Below, piece after piece: positions 33,723 through 46,348 of a DNA stretch of 64,000 nucleotides. The DNA comes from Vicia villosa. Taxonomy: Eukaryota; Streptophyta; Magnoliopsida; Fabales; Fabaceae. A program made the translations under genes and the position numbers. Location of the stretch: the NCBI RefSeq assembly GCF_029867415.1, contig NW_026705323.1, forward strand, positions 496,001 through 560,000. The letters are read 5' to 3'. Every line of letters begins with the position of its first letter. The first letter of the stretch is position 1. Under the pieces are notes generated by a model. That model was not told the DNA's origin, did no database searches, and saw nothing but the letters and a program-made list of their open reading frames with translations.

Positions 33723-36700
33723 TCACTGGGTGAGACGCACATGATCAATTGTTCCAGCTTCCTGCCCAGCATAGTAGGGCTTCAACCTCTGTCCATTTAC
33801 TTTGAATATATCCCCAGTGGCTTGGTTTTTAATTTCAATCGCACCATGTGGGAAAACTTTGTGTACAACAAACGGCCCTGACCATCTGGACTTCAATTTG
33901 CCAGGAAACAGCTTCAGCCTCGAGTTAAACAATAACACGAGTTGTCCTTCCCAAAAATCCTTCTTGATGATCCTCTGATCGTGCCACTTCTTTGTTTGTT
34001 CTTTGTACATCTTCGCATTTTCATAAGCTTGATCTCGAAATTCCTCTAATTCGTGTAGTTGAAGGATACGGGATTCACCCGCTTTTACCATATCATAGTT
34101 GAGGAATTTAGAAGCCCAAAATGCCTTGTGTTCAAGCTCGAGTGGCAAATGGCAAGCTTTACCATAGACCAACTGATAGGGTGACATGCCTATGGGTGTT
34201 TTGAAAGCCGTCCTGTAGGCCCATAATGCATCGTCAAGCTTCACCGCCCAATCTTTTCTTGAGGTGCTGACAGTCTTTTCGAGGATCTGCTTGATTTGCC
34301 TGTTCGATACCTCTACTTGACCACTAGTCTGGGGGTGGTAAGCTGTTGCAATCTTGTGCTTCACATTATACTTCTTCAGCAGATTCTCCATTAACTTATT
34401 CAAGAAATGAGTACCTTCATCGCTTATGAGTGTTCGGGGAACACCGGATCTGGAAAATAAGTTGTTCTTGAGGAAATTCACCACCACTTTGGCATCATTT
34501 GTAGGAAGAGCAACTGCTTCAACCCATTTAGAGACGTAGTCCACCGCTACAAGGATGTAGTTCTTCCCATATGATGGTGGAAAGGGTCCCATGAAATCAA
34601 TACCCCACACATCAAACAACTCCACTTCAAGAATACCCTTCTGAGGCATCTGATTTCTTTTTGAGATATTCCCTGTTCTCTGACACCTGTCGCATTCTTT
34701 CACAATGCTTTGAGCGTCTTTGAATAATGTGGGCCAATATAGACCAGATTGTAGGACTTTCGCAGCTGTTCTATCACCACTGAAATGTCCTCCGTATTCT
34801 GAGTCATGGCATGCTTTCAGCACGTCTCGTTGTTCCTCTTCAGGTACACATCTTCTAATCAACCCATCAAGACCTTTCTTGTATAAGTAGGGATCATCCC
34901 ACAAGTAGAACCTGCAATCATGTAAAAACTTTTTTTTACGGTTATAGTCAAAATCATCAGGGATAATACCACCTACCAAATAATTCGCATAGTCGGCGAA
35001 CCAAGGTACACCAATAACAGCGAAGATATGTTCATCTGCGAACTCATCCTTTATTGGGCGTGTGGTTTCTGTCTCTTCAATTGGTGTCATTCGAGACAAG
35101 TGATCTGCCACAGTGTTCTCAGATCCTTTCTTGTCACGAATTTCTACATCAAACTCTTGAAGGAGTAGGATCCATCTTAGCAGTCTTGGCTTAGAGTCCT
35201 GTTTAGCAAAAAGATACTTCAAGGCAGCATGGTCAGTATAAACAATGACTCTAGAACCCAACAGATATTGCCTGAATTTATCAAAGGCATAAACAACCGC
35301 TAACAACTCCTTTTCAGTAGTTGCATAGTTCATCTGTGCAGGGTTCAACACATGACTAGCGTAGTAAATAACATGTAACAATTTTTCTCTACGTTGTCCC
35401 AACACCGCCCCTACTGCAATATCACTTGCATCACACATGATCTCAAAAGGTAGAGACCAATCTGGTGCTACAACAATTGGTGCCAACACTAATTTTTGCT
35501 TTAGTGTATCAAATGCTGCGGCACATGCTCTGTCAAAATCAAAAGCTTTGTCCTTAACTAAAAGTGTAGTTAAAGGTTTTGCTATTTTTGAGAAATCTCT
35601 TATGAACCTACGGTAAAAACCCGCATGCCCTAAGAAACTTCGGATACCTTTTTCATTCAGGGGAGGAGGCAATTTTGCAATGACTTCTATCTTGGCTTGA
35701 TCAACTTCTATTCCCTTATGAGAAATTTTGTGGCCCAAGACTATACCTTCACGCACCATGAAGTGGCACTTCTCCCAATTTAGGATTAAGTTGGTTTGTT
35801 GGCATCTTTCTAAAACAATAGCAAGGTTAGTTAAGCAGTTATCAAAAGACTTACCAAAAACCGAGAAGTCATCCATGAACACTTCCATATGCTTCTCAAG
35901 CATATCGGAAAAAATGGATTGCATGCATCGTTGAAATGTGGCCGGTGCATTACATAACCCGAATGGCATTCTTCTGTAGGCAAAAATACCAAAAGGGCAT
36001 GTAAAAGCGGTCTTCTCTTGATCCTCTGGTGCAACAGCTATCTGATTATACCCCGAGTAACCATCGAGGAAACAATAGTAGTCATGACCCGCCAACCTTT
36101 CTAACATCTGGTCGATGAAAGGCAACGGGAAGTGATCTTTTCTTGTTGCCTGATTTAGTCTTCGGTAGTCAATACAGACTCTCCACCCTGTAACTGTCCT
36201 TGTGGGAATCAACTCATTCTTTTCGTTCTTAACAACGGTAGTTCCACCTTTCTTTGGCACCACATGAACTGGACTCACCCATGAACTGTCGGATATTGGG
36301 TAGATCATCCCGGCGTCCAAAAGTTTTACCACCTCCTTTCTAACCACCTCCTTCATTGCTGGATTCAGTCGTCGTTGAGGTTGGACAACCGGTTTGTGAT
36401 CATCTTCCATTAAGATTTTGTGCATGCAAAGTGTTGGACTTATTCCTTTCAAGTCTTCAATTGACCATCCAAGGGCACTTTTATGCTTTTTAAGGACTTT
36501 GACAAGCTTATCTTCTTGAAGGAATTCAAGGTGAGAACTTATTATAGCCGGGCACTTACTTTCAGTGTCTAAAAAGACGTATTTGAGGTTCTCCGGTAAT
36601 CGTTTTAGTTCAGCCCCCTTCTTTGGTTCATCTTTACTTTCTTCCGCTAACGGTTGCCTTAGATCTTCCCATCTGTTGTGGCGAGAATCTTTGGCAAATG

Positions 36701-39233
36701 ATATTTCCATCATGGCTAAAACTTCACTATCTTTTTCATCAATTACCTCCTCTTCTTCGAAGATTGATAGACTCAAAACTCTCTCCAAGGGTAACTTCTT
36801 TTTTGTCAAAGAGTTTTCTTCATCACAAATTTTCTCAATTACCTCAATGTGTTCACTTGTGGCAACATCATCCTTGTACTTCATAGTGTTTCGCACATCA
36901 ATCTTCAATTCTTCATCATAGACTTTCAAGGTCATTGTACCTTCCTCTATGTCGATCAAACACCTCCCGGTCTCTAGAAATGGTCTCCCCAAAATGATTG
37001 GTATCTCTTCATCTTCGGGCATCTCTAAAATAACAAAGTCTACCGGAAATACGAACTTGTCGATTTTCACCAACACGTCTTCTACCACTCCGTAAGGTCT
37101 TTTAATTGATTGGTCAGCAAACTGGAGTGTCATTCGTGTGTCCTGTACTTTACCTATTCCCAATCTCTTGTAGATGGATAATGGCATAAGACTCACACTT
37201 GCTCCCAAATCTATCAGTGCTTTCTTGAAAGACCTATCACCAATTGTGCATGGTATAGTTACTGAACCTCTGTCTTTCTTTTTAACCGGAATCTTCATTC
37301 CCTGCAAAATAGCACTACAAGTTTCAGTTAGAATAATCGGATCACTCTCGATGGTCCGCTTCTTTGAAATGATATCCTTCATAAATTTCGCATAAGTGGG
37401 CATTTGCTCAAGTGCCTCTAAGAAAGGAATGTTCAGCTCAAGTTTCTTGAACATCTCTAAGAACTTCTCGAAATTCTTCTCATGTTGTTCTTTCTTCCTA
37501 TTTCTCGTGGGAAAAGGGAGTTTAACTGCCGATTTTGGTGTAACTATCATTTCTTTTACTACCCTTTCGTCCCTCTTGACTTCTTGACTTATACCCTCAT
37601 TCTCTTTAATCTCGACATCCACTTCAATCAACATATCCTCATCCTCGAAATTCCTCTCCGGTTTGTCATTGGATTTATTGCTTCTGGTAATTACAGCGTT
37701 CACATGATTGTTGTCTCTGGGATTTGTAACCGTGGCACTTGGGAGAGCGCCTTGTGGTTGAGTGTTGGTCATTTGTTGGGCAATCTGACTCATTTGAATC
37801 TCTAAGTTTTTGATTGATGCCCCTGTGTTTCTCAAGTTGCTCCTAGTTTCTTCCTGAAATTGAGAGTTTTGAGCTGCCATCTTTTCAATAGCTATCTCCC
37901 ATTCAGCCTTCTTCGGTACTTGTTGCTGCAATTGTTGAGGCGCTTGAGATTGGAACTGTTGCGGGTGATGTTGAAATTGTTGCTGATAGGGAACTTGTTG
38001 TTGAGGAGGTCTGTATTGTTGTGACTGAGCTGGAGACTGATATTGGGTTGGTCCTTGCTTTTGAAAGTTTCCTTGTTGGTCCTTCCATGCAAAATTGGGA
38101 TGATTTTTCCAACCCGGATTATATGTATTGGCGTAAGGATTGTTTTGCCTCAACATATGAATCTGTTCCACCTGTTCCTGCGTTGCCACACAATGCATGG
38201 CAAAATGCGGTCCACTACATATTTCACATATAACTGAGGTGGTTGGCTCAACCTGTGCTACCTTCTGTTCACCAAGATTCATTTTCTTCAATCTTCTTTC
38301 TACTTCAGCTGCAATCTGTTCTTCCATTTTAACCACCTGATCAGCAAGCTTCAAATCAATTTTTCCTTCTGGTTGGCTCATAGCGCGGTCATATAACTCA
38401 ATGTGCTCATTGGCGGCAATCGCTTCTATGATTCTCTTGATACCAGTGGCTGTTGCAAAGTTAGTTGAGCCACCGGCAGCAGTGTCGATAAGCTGTTTTG
38501 TCTTAAGTCGGAGACCATTAACAAAAGTCTGCATTTGCTCGGTTGGATCCATGTTATGAGTAGGACAAGCAACCAAACACCTCTTGAACCTTTTATATGC
38601 ATCTCCCAACGATTCCCCTTCTTTCTGCTTAAAATTCACTATATCATATCTTTTTCGAATGAAGACTGAAGCTGGGAAATACTCATTCAAGAAAGCGGTT
38701 TCCATCTGTTGCCATGTTGTGATGCTTCCAGCTGGAAGTGAGTAAAACCATTCTTGTGCCTCTTCGGATAAAGTAAATGGGAACATCACAAGTCTCTTGG
38801 CTTCTTCAGAATGGCCTTCTATTTTCAATGATGTTGTTGTGGTGAGGAATCTTTGTAGATGCTTATTTGCATCTTCATTGATTCTTCCCGCAAACGGCTT
38901 GCTTTCCAACTGTCGGATAGTTGAAGGATGGAGTTGGAAGTGTGCTACATTGACCGGTTGGTTAACGATGGTCATTCTTCTAAGCGGGGCGTTAGCCCTT
39001 CCATAGTCTCCTAAAAGCCTCTCTGGGGGAGGCGGATCAGCTGCCATAGTTTCAGGTTCAGATTCTGACTGTTCGGATGAAATAGATATTCTTTCTTCGT
39101 CTTCTGATTCTGAAACTACAGGGGAGTCTTCTTTCGATGCCAGTCTTTTTCGCTTGACTTCTCGGAGTCGTGCTCTCAATAGTCTTTCTGGTTCTGCGTT
39201 AAAAAGAAGTTCAGCTGAGGCCTTACCTCGCAT
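33723..39233 (-). CDS. Athila gag-pol polyprotein
   Basis: A single 1836-codon frame without a stop. Gag lies in about residues 90-310 ([39 protein letters not shown]), with a knuckle-like CxxC...HC near 338. Protease at about 673 has DLGAS where most relatives have DTGS. RT has [22 protein letters not shown] and FMDD at about 1120. RNase H starts near 1266 ([28 protein letters not shown]). Integrase has the HHCC finger near 1480-1520, then GIDFMG, SDEGTHF and QVEVSNRQ (about 1544, 1604 and 1641). It is fused gag-pol, as usual in this lineage. Altered DTG and YVDD forms are known for Athila-type elements and need not mean loss of function. Confidence 0.93.
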   Translation of the reverse strand: MRGKASAELLFNAEPERLLRARLREVKRKRLASKEDSPVVSESEDEERISISSEQSESEPETMAADPPPPERLLGDYGRANAPLRRMTIVNQPVNVAHFQLHPSTIRQLESKPFAGRINEDANKHLQRFLTTTTSLKIEGHSEEAKRLVMFPFTLSEEAQEWFYSLPAGSITTWQQMETAFLNEYFPASVFIRKRYDIVNFKQKEGESLGDAYKRFKRCLVACPTHNMDPTEQMQTFVNGLRLKTKQLIDTAAGGSTNFATATGIKRIIEAIAANEHIELYDRAMSQPEGKIDLKLADQVVKMEEQIAAEVERRLKKMNLGEQKVAQVEPTTSVICEICSGPHFAMHCVATQEQVEQIHMLRQNNPYANTYNPGWKNHPNFAWKDQQGNFQKQGPTQYQSPAQSQQYRPPQQQVPYQQQFQHHPQQFQSQAPQQLQQQVPKKAEWEIAIEKMAAQNSQFQEETRSNLRNTGASIKNLEIQMSQIAQQMTNTQPQGALPSATVTNPRDNNHVNAVITRSNKSNDKPERNFEDEDMLIEVDVEIKENEGISQEVKRDERVVKEMIVTPKSAVKLPFPTRNRKKEQHEKNFEKFLEMFKKLELNIPFLEALEQMPTYAKFMKDIISKKRTIESDPIILTETCSAILQGMKIPVKKKDRGSVTIPCTIGDRSFKKALIDLGASVSLMPLSIYKRLGIGKVQDTRMTLQFADQSIKRPYGVVEDVLVKIDKFVFPVDFVILEMPEDEEIPIILGRPFLETGRCLIDIEEGTMTLKVYDEELKIDVRNTMKYKDDVATSEHIEVIEKICDEENSLTKKKLPLERVLSLSIFEEEEVIDEKDSEVLAMMEISFAKDSRHNRWEDLRQPLAEESKDEPKKGAELKRLPENLKYVFLDTESKCPAIISSHLEFLQEDKLVKVLKKHKSALGWSIEDLKGISPTLCMHKILMEDDHKPVVQPQRRLNPAMKEVVRKEVVKLLDAGMIYPISDSSWVSPVHVVPKKGGTTVVKNEKNELIPTRTVTGWRVCIDYRRLNQATRKDHFPLPFIDQMLERLAGHDYYCFLDGYSGYNQIAVAPEDQEKTAFTCPFGIFAYRRMPFGLCNAPATFQRCMQSIFSDMLEKHMEVFMDDFSVFGKSFDNCLTNLAIVLERCQQTNLILNWEKCHFMVREGIVLGHKISHKGIEVDQAKIEVIAKLPPPLNEKGIRSFLGHAGFYRRFIRDFSKIAKPLTTLLVKDKAFDFDRACAAAFDTLKQKLVLAPIVVAPDWSLPFEIMCDASDIAVGAVLGQRREKLLHVIYYASHVLNPAQMNYATTEKELLAVVYAFDKFRQYLLGSRVIVYTDHAALKYLFAKQDSKPRLLRWILLLQEFDVEIRDKKGSENTVADHLSRMTPIEETETTRPIKDEFADEHIFAVIGVPWFADYANYLVGGIIPDDFDYNRKKKFLHDCRFYLWDDPYLYKKGLDGLIRRCVPEEEQRDVLKACHDSEYGGHFSGDRTAAKVLQSGLYWPTLFKDAQSIVKECDRCQRTGNISKRNQMPQKGILEVELFDVWGIDFMGPFPPSYGKNYILVAVDYVSKWVEAVALPTNDAKVVVNFLKNNLFSRSGVPRTLISDEGTHFLNKLMENLLKKYNVKHKIATAYHPQTSGQVEVSNRQIKQILEKTVSTSRKDWAVKLDDALWAYRTAFKTPIGMSPYQLVYGKACHLPLELEHKAFWASKFLNYDMVKAGESRILQLHELEEFRDQAYENAKMYKEQTKKWHDQRIIKKDFWEGQLVLLFNSRLKLFPGKLKSRWSGPFVVHKVFPHGAIEIKNQATGDIFKVNGQRLKPYYAGQEAGTIDHVRLTQ

Positions 39234-39372
39234 ACAAGATTAGAAATCGATTAATAGATAAGTTAAAAAAAAAATAAAATTAAAATAAGCAAATAAAAAT
39301 TTCAGCAAAAAGAATTTTAATTGCAGAGCAATAAAATTTTAATTGACTAAAATAAAACTTATATTTTGGCAA
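39234..39372 (-). other. Athila leader before gag-pol
   Basis: A short A/T-rich stretch between the primer binding site and the gag-pol start codon. No other feature was seen. Confidence 0.5.
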
Positions 39373-39390
39373 TCCCCGGCAACGGCGCCA
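39373..39390 (-). other. Athila primer binding site
   Basis: On the minus strand TGGCGCCGTTGCCGGGGA lies six bases after the 5' LTR. This is the classic Athila/Calypso primer site, generally assigned to tRNA-Asp. Confidence 0.85.
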
Positions 39391-39396
39391 AAAACT

Positions 39397-40749
39397 TGAT
39401 CGGAAAAATAGCAAGTGTACTATTTTCACCGGTGTAGTTATAATGGGTTTTACCCCAAGTATCGATCACGAGGATTGCGTAGGAAACACAAGTTATTTAA
39501 GTCAATTAAACAAAAGAGCAAATAGGTGTTTTGTTATAATGCAATAAGTAAATTTAAATAAAAGAAATAATAAAAATAAGCTGAAATTAAAGTTTGACTT
39601 TTTAGATGTAATTTGAGGTAATGCCAGGGTAGGTGTTTGATCTTCCTTATAATGACTCTGTAAAAAGATCTCTTCAACAAGTTCATAGAATGCAACTATT
39701 TGTTCTTAAGGGTGTTTCCCTAAGTCCTTAGTGGAAAACCTTTTGGTTTGCAATCCTATTGCCTAAGTCCTTAGAAACAAAGGTTTGCAAACCAAAGATG
39801 TAAATAATCAAGAATGTTCAAATAACCTTTCGGTATCCCTAGTCCTAGGTGATAACTACTAGATCAAATTGTTTAAAAACCTTAACAACCGTAGTCCTAC
39901 AAATTGTTAACCGTAGATCAATCTTTGTTTTTCCGACAAAGAAGGCATAAAAACATTAAACAATCAAATTGCATAAAACTAATACTTGATTAAAGAAATA
40001 CGGAATTCAAAAGTCATTACAATTCAAATCAGGGACACCCCCCTGGCATTGGGGGGTTTAGCCTCTCATAATATTCAAGAAACCAAAATCAGAAAGTTTA
40101 GACATTTACAAAAGAGTAGGAGAACTCTGATCTTCAATGGTTTCCACCGTTGAATCTCTTCGTCTTCCACCACCTTGATGAAGCTATCTTTCTCTGCTCT
40201 GGAATTCTATCGTACGATCAAAAGTGTCTTCTCATTGTCTCTCAATCCTCTTTTAATCCCTCTAGGTTTTCAGATCTCCGCCGCAATACCCAAACTGCCC
40301 CTGAACTTTAAAAAAAATTGGAAAAACCAAAATTCAGAAAGTCTGTCCGCACAGCTGACACGGCCGTGTCACTTGACACGGGCAGACCGTGTCAGCTTCT
40401 GGTCTTAGGGCTGAGTTTCTTCAGGGGGTCTGACATGGCCGTGTCAGGTGACACGGTCATACCGTGTCCGCCTCTGCCCATATGCTCTTTTTTTGCTTTT
40501 TGCTCCCTTTTCTCACACCTCTTGGCTATGCGATCTTCCATAAATCCGAAGCTAACCTGAAACCATTACCAAACAAGATCAAAAGCATCTAATTTACAAT
40601 GAGAATGACACAAAAACAAACTTCACACAAATAAACTTGAAACTAGATAAATTAAAGAAAACATTTGGAAATAACCATAAAGTGTTACCAAACATGATGA
40701 TCGTGTGTCGAATTTATGATGAAATTGAGTGTAAAATGGTGACCGATCA
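39397..40749 (-). repeat. Athila 5' LTR
   Basis: It is 1353 bp long, with the same termini as 29060-30411. Differences by eye are nine substitutions, mostly in the right half, and one C insertion. It carries the paired palindrome cassettes starting at 40356 and about 40431. Confidence 0.93.
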
Positions 40750-43700
40750 TCGTGGAAGAGGAAATTCATGGTTGAGGTACGAAAAATCAGAAATCAAGTG
40801 CTTCAACTGCAACAAGATTGGTCACTATGCATCCGAGTGTAGATTCTCGAAGAAGGTTGAAGAGAAAGCTAACTTTGTAGAAGAAAAAGGTGGAGAAGAA
40901 GAAACTTTGCTACTAGCATGTCAAAACCATGTTGAAGAGAAAAGAAACAAGTGGTACCTCGACACTGGCGCAAGCAACCACATGTGCGGCGAATGAAGCA
41001 TGTTCGTAGAGATCAATGAAGCTGCAACTGGCGATGTCTCATTTGGAGAAAACTGAAATATACCGGTCAAAGGCAAAGGTAAAATTCTTATACGCTTTAA
41101 GAATGGTAGTCATCAATTCATATCCAATGTTTACTATGTGCCTAACATGAAGAATAATATTTTGAGTTTGGGACAATTATTATAGAAAGGCTATGATATC
41201 CACTTGAAAGAACATAGTCTTTTCTTAAGAGATTGTAGACATAACTTGATTGTTAAGGTGCATATGTCAAAGAATAGAATGTTCTTTTTGAACAATCAAA
41301 ATGATGTGGCAAAGTGTCTCAAGGCTTTCTATACCGATTCTTCATGGCTATGGCATCTCAACTTCGATGGTCTAGAACTTTTGGCAAAGAAGGAGATGGT
41401 GAGAGGCTTGCCTAGCATTAACCACCCAGACTAACTCTGCGAAAGATCTCTAATTGGGAAGCAATTCTGAAAAAGACTTCCAAAGGAATCAACATCAAGA
41501 GCCACAAAGCCGCTAGAGCTCATACATACAGATGTTTGTGGACCAATCAAACCCAACTCTTTTGGCAAGAGTAAGTACTTTCTCCTATTTATTGATGATT
41601 AATCCAGAAAAACATGGGTTTATTTCTTGAAGGAGAAGTCATAAGTGTTTGATAACTTTAAGAAGTTCAAATTCCTTGTGGAGAAATAAAGTGGTCTTTC
41701 TATTAAGGCCATGAGATCTGATCGAGGAGGAGAGTTCACTTTAAATGAGTTCAACAAATATTGTGTAGACCATGGAATCTGTCGTCCATTAACTGTGCCA
41801 AGATTGCCACAACAAAATGGAGTAGCAGAGAGAAAGAGCGAACCATACTTAACATGGCACAAAGCATGCTCAGGAGCAAGAAGATGTCGAAGGAGTTTTG
41901 GGCCGAAGTAGTTGCATGTGTGGTTTACTTGACAAATCACTCCCCAACAAGAAGTGTGCACGAGAAGACACCACAAGAAGCATAGAGTGGAAGGAAGCCC
42001 GGAATCTATCACCTCAAAGAGTTTGGAAGTATTGCCTATACCCGTGTTCCAGACGAAAGAAGAATAAAGCTCGATGATAAAAGTGAGAAATATGTGTTTG
42101 TAGGTTACGACTCAAGCTCAAAAGGATACAAGCTTTATAATTGAAATAGTGTAAAGATCCTCATAAGCCGTGACGTAGAGTTTGATGAAGAAGATTGTTG
42201 GGATTTGAGTGTTCAAGAAGAAAGGTATGATTTTCTTTCTTACTTTGAAGAAGAAGAAGAAAAAGAAGAAGATGAACAACCAATGATAGAGGAACATCTT
42301 ACACCACCGACCTCACTGACACCAAGGTTGGAAGAAACAAGCTCAAGTGAGAATTCACCGTGACTAAGGAGAATTGAAGAGCTTTATGAGGTAATCGAAA
42401 ACCTAAACGAAATTAACCTCTTTTGTCTTTTTGGTGATTGTGAGCCTCTAAGCTACCCAGAATCAGCGGAAAACATATAGTGGAGAGACGCCATGGACGA
42501 AGAAATCAAGTCAATCACGAAGAATGATACGTGGGAACTTACTACACTTCCACGAGGACACAAAGCAATCAGAGTAAGATGGGTGTATAAGTCAAAGAAG
42601 AATGCAAAAGGAGACGTGGAGAGATATAAAGCAAGATTGGTGGCGAAAGGATATAGTCAAAGACAAGGAATTGACTATGATGAGGTATTTGCTCCCGTTG
42701 CTCATCTTGAAACTATTAGACTGATCATTTCTTTGGCAACCCCAAATAAATGGAAGATCTATCAAATGGATGTGAAGATGGCCTTCTTGAATGGTTTCCT
42801 CGAAGAAGAAGTTTATATAGAGAAACCATTGGGCTATGAAGTAAAAGGGCAAGAAGAAAAAGTCTTGAAGTTGAAGAAAGCGTTGTACGGTCTCAAGCAA
42901 TCACCAAGAGCTTGGAATGTTCGAATCGACAAGTACTTTCAAGACAAGAACTTCATCAAGTGTCCATATGAGCATGCACTTTATATCAAAGCGCAAAGTG
43001 GAGATATTTTGATTGTATGCTTGTAGGTAGATGAATTGATTTTCACAGGGAGCAATCCAAGCATGTTCGAAGAGTTTAAGAAAAACATGTCAAATGAATT
43101 TGAGATGACATATATGGGACTCATGGCATATTATCTCGACAACGAAGTATAGCAAGGAGACAAAGGAATTTTCATCACCCAAGAAGGCTATGCCAAAGAA
43201 GTACTTAAGAAATTCAAGATGGATGACGCAAATCCAGTTGGCACCCCGGTGGAATGTGGAATGTGGAAGCAAGTTGAGCAAGCATGAAAATGGAGAGTTT
43301 GTGGATCCAACTTTTTACAAAAGTTTGGTTGGAAGTTTACGTTACTTGACATGTACAAGGCCGGATATTCTCTATGTCGTAGGAGTGTAAGTCGCTACAT
43401 GGAAGCTCCAACAACAACTCACTTCAAGGCGGCAAAGAGAATCCTTTGATACATCAAAGGTACAACAAACACTGGCTTGCACCATTAATCTTCTAACAAT
43501 TATGAGATTGTTGGCTATAGTGATAGCGATTGGAGTGGAGATTTGGATGATAGAAAGAGCACTACTGGTTTTGTGTTCATTATGGGAGTTACTGCTTTCA
43601 CTTGGATATCAAAGGAGCAACCTATAGTCGCAGTATCAACTTGTGAAGCCGAGTATGTCGCCGCCACATCATGTGTTCGTCATGCAGTTTGGCTAAGGAA

Positions 43701-43977
43701 CTTGCTGAAAGAGTTAAAGATGCCACAAAAAGATCCTATGGAAGTATGTGTTGACAATAAATCAGCACTTACTTTAGCAAAGAATCTCGTCTTTCATGAA
43801 AGAAGTAAGCACAACGATACACGTTACCACTTCATAAGAGAATGCATAGAGAGAAACGAGATGAAGTTGAAGTATGCGATGTCTCAAGATCAAGCTGCCG
43901 ACATTTTCACCAAGCCACTTAAGTTGGAAACTTTCATGAAGCTAAGGAGTATGCTTGGAGTCACAAATCAAGTTTAA
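40750..43977 (+). pseudogene. Copia pol, remaining part (zinc knuckle, protease, integrase, RT, RNase H)
   Basis: This is the rest of the host copia element after the Athila insertion. The gag zinc knuckle is intact (CFNCNKIGHYASEC, about 40800). Protease (WYLDTGASNHMC) is at about 40950-40985, followed by a TGA. Integrase pieces (SDRGGEFTLNEFNKY, LPQQNGVAERK) lie at about 41710-41860. RT starts near 42493 (MDEEIKSITKNDTWEL, VAKGYSQRQGIDYDEVFAPVAH), with the YVDD region disrupted near 43026. RNase H (LSTCEAEYV-like VSTCEAEYVAATS, DNKSAL, RYHFIRECIE) ends at 43977. Many stops and small indels break the frame, so it is old and inactive. It is the same family as 4868-6307. Confidence 0.92.
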
Positions 43978-43983
43978 GGGGGA

Positions 43984-44357
43984 TGTTGAAATAATAAACT
44001 TGATTTGGGCCTCATTATTATTGATACTCTTGGGCTTAGTTATTTTGAGCTTATATAATTTTGGGTAGTGTTTCTATAGAATTTTTGTATTATTTGGACA
44101 GTCTAGATATTTCTTAATATTGTAATATTCTCTAGAATACTCTTTGAATTTCTAGAATGGAGAACTCTCTAGAATTAGTGAGTTTGAAGTTCTCCTTAGA
44201 GTACTATAAATATAGATGTAATCTCACACATTTGCATCAAGCAAAAATACAAAGTTCTCTCTTCAATAAAGAATTCTCCTACCTATCAAGTTTTTATTCA
44301 AGCCTCCAATATTTCAAAACACCTGCCTTACACACAAAAACAATCATAATTTCAACA
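43984..44357 (+). repeat. Copia 3' LTR
   Basis: It is 374 bp, from TGTTGAAATAAT to ATTTCAACA, directly after an AAGGGGGA polypurine tract. It is about 91 percent identical to the LTR at 6314-6687 by eye. A reading frame at 44157-44411 crosses it and is not a gene. Confidence 0.92.
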
Positions 44358-44414
44358 GAGCTTCAGGTATACATGTCTGCACTTGTCACTTTTTTTTTTT
44401 GTTTAAACTAAGTT

Positions 44415-44507
44415 CAGATGGGAACTCTCCTCGGCAACCTCAACCTAGTTGTTGTTCTTAGAAAAATAAATTTAGATTGGAACTCTCCTCGGTAACCTCA
44501 ACCTAAT
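44415..44507. repeat. Short duplicated segment
   Basis: A segment of about 36 bp (GGAACTCTCCTCGG and following) at 44418 recurs at about 44475 with a few changes. No function is evident. Confidence 0.6.
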
Positions 44508-44656
44508 GAACCCCAGCAAGATTCTAAACTGGAACTGTTTGGATTTGATTCTATTGTCATTATTTTTGGTCTCCAAACGTACTTACTTGACTTGCTAACT
44601 ACACTCTCAATCGTTATTCTTAATCTGCTGTTAAACAGAGCCAGTGCATGATGTAG

Positions 44657-44879
44657 GTTATGACCCTAGATATGGGTCTACTTGTTGCTTGAACTAAATA
44701 CCGTGGAGAATTTGAGAAAGGTTGAAAAAACTGATGGAGGAAATCAAACAAAGTGATGAAATAATACTTTTCATTGATTCATTGATGAAGTGCTCACTTT
44801 AATTGGAGCAGGAGCAGCTGAAGGGGCAATTGATTCAGCAAACATATTGAAACCACCTCTTGCTAGAGGTGAACTACAG
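44657..44879 (+). pseudogene. clpC-like exon fragment (chloroplast Hsp100 chaperone), decayed
   Basis: The piece reads as an internal stretch of the first AAA module of ClpC, the stromal Clp protease chaperone: TLDMGLLVA, then TKYRGEFE, FID, and [18 protein letters not shown] through ARGELQ. It ends at CAG/GTAATA, matching an exon end with a splice donor. Lesions seen are a Gly codon changed to TGA near 44692, a one-base loss after the GEF motif, and an 8-bp tandem duplication (TCATTGAT) at about 44773-44788 between Walker B and the following loop. No neighbouring ClpC exons were found. It looks like a captured or degraded genomic fragment rather than a processed copy, because the intron edge remains. 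Confidence 0.8.
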
Positions 44880-45399
44880 GTAATAAATTGATTTTTTGTG
44901 GTTGGCAATAGAAATGGGTCTTTTAACTATTAAATTAACTTTCAATTGTTTCCTCATGTGCCAGTATATTATGAAAAGCAGGGAAATAATGTTTAGTTAG
45001 AAATTGATACAATGAACTAGATTCGTTTTTAACTTTCTATCATGTTAACCTATAAAAGATTGCTTAACTCACCAAAACTATGATGTAACTTATGTCTTTT
45101 AGTTTCAAATATAACTCCAAGCTTATGTTCATCCACGAACACGGTGGGGTGGTAACTAGTATATAAAACGTCCTCAACTCAACCAATGTTGTGAAATGAT
45201 GTGCTTCTCATGAGAAGGGTCACATGATGGTTCAAACTTCTAATTAAATTAACGTAGGATAAATAATACGAAAGCAAAAGGTTTGATAATGCTTCCGACC
45301 CGTATTACTTAAATTGATGAAAATATATTAGCTCAAATTCACTAATAATCACCACTATAACATATCTCATCTTTGATATAGTGGAATATGTTCGCATCA
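44880..45399. other. No recognisable feature
   Basis: AT-rich sequence. The first part may be residual intron of the clpC-like fragment. Nothing else is supported. Confidence 0.5.
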
Positions 45400-46225
45400 C
45401 TAACTACATGTTTTAATTGTTTGATTTTGTTCTCTCAAATTTCTTAATTGTTTGATTCTTGTCCCTCATGTTTCAATTGTTTGATTTTGGTTCCTCAAAT
45501 TTTTCAATTTCTTGATTTTGGTCCCCATGTTTCAATTGCTTGATTTTGGTCTCCAAGTTTTATAATTGTTTGATTTTGGCCCCCAAGTTCCAATTGTTTG
45601 ATTTTGACCCCTCAAGTTTGTCTTTTTTTTTACATTTGATAGTCTCCTAATGACATGTAGATTAAATTTCTCTTTTTTGTTGCTTTTTATCTTTTCTTTT
45701 CTTTTCTTAAATTTTCTTCTTTATAATATTATTTTTCTTTTTTTTAATAGTTAAACTTTGAATATAATATTTAATTTTTTTTAAATATTTCATTCAACTT
45801 ATGCGTAATGGCAAATTATTTTGACAAAATAAAATAGACCACTACCTAATTAAAATAACAAACTCTTTGGTCAATAACTCCCTCATATCATAGTTAAGCA
45901 TAAAATCCCAAAGTCTAGCAATCTTATTAGTCATATAGAATTTCAATTTTTTGTAAGAGATATTGTGCGTTTGACATTATATTCTAAGTTGAATGAAATA
46001 TTTAAGATTTTCAAAACATTACATTTAAAGCTTAACGATTAAAAAAAAGAAAAATATAATTGTAAAGAGAATTAAAAAAAAAAATAGTCTACATATCATT
46101 TGGAGACTATTAAATGCAAAAGAGGGCAAATTTGAGGGGCCAAAATCAAACAATTGAAATTTAGGAGGTCAAAATTAAGCAATTGAAAAATTTGGGGGGC
46201 CAAAAGTGCATTTAAACCTTAATCT
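45400..46225. mobile_element. Inverted-repeat element with internal subrepeats, unclassified
   Basis: The left part repeats a unit of about 30-36 bp of the form TTTGATTTTGGTCCCCAAG..CAATTG from 45415 to 45610. The right end at 46125-46205 carries the complementary unit (CCAAAATCAAACAATTGAAA). The arms continue inward: AGTCTCCTAATGACATGTAG near 45643 is the approximate complement of the stretch near 46085-46110, and TATTTCATTCAACTTA near 45785 pairs with that near 45990. The structure is a fold-back transposon. Exact ends and target duplication were not found. Confidence 0.6.
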
Positions 46226-46348
46226 TTCTATGATATTTGATATGAACTTAGTCGCAGTGTGGCAAATCCAAACAAACCCGAAGATTTTTTATGATCCTGA
46301 TTCTTTCAGTTGAAAACTTGTTAATGAGGTAAGAATAAATATTTATTA

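Larger units (their letters stand above)
29060..40749 (-). mobile_element. Athila-type Ty3/gypsy retrotransposon, 11.7 kb, nested in copia gag
   Basis: The element is bounded by LTRs with TGATCGG/CCGATCA ends and a perfect 5-bp target duplication, TCGTG, at 29055-29059 and 40750-40754. It is on the minus strand: 5' LTR at right, primer site, gag-pol in one frame of 1836 codons, a second ORF of 424 codons, then the 3' LTR at left. No lesion was noticed in either ORF. The LTRs differ at 9 positions plus one indel by eye, so it is younger than the copia host and older than Ogre. Confidence 0.95.
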
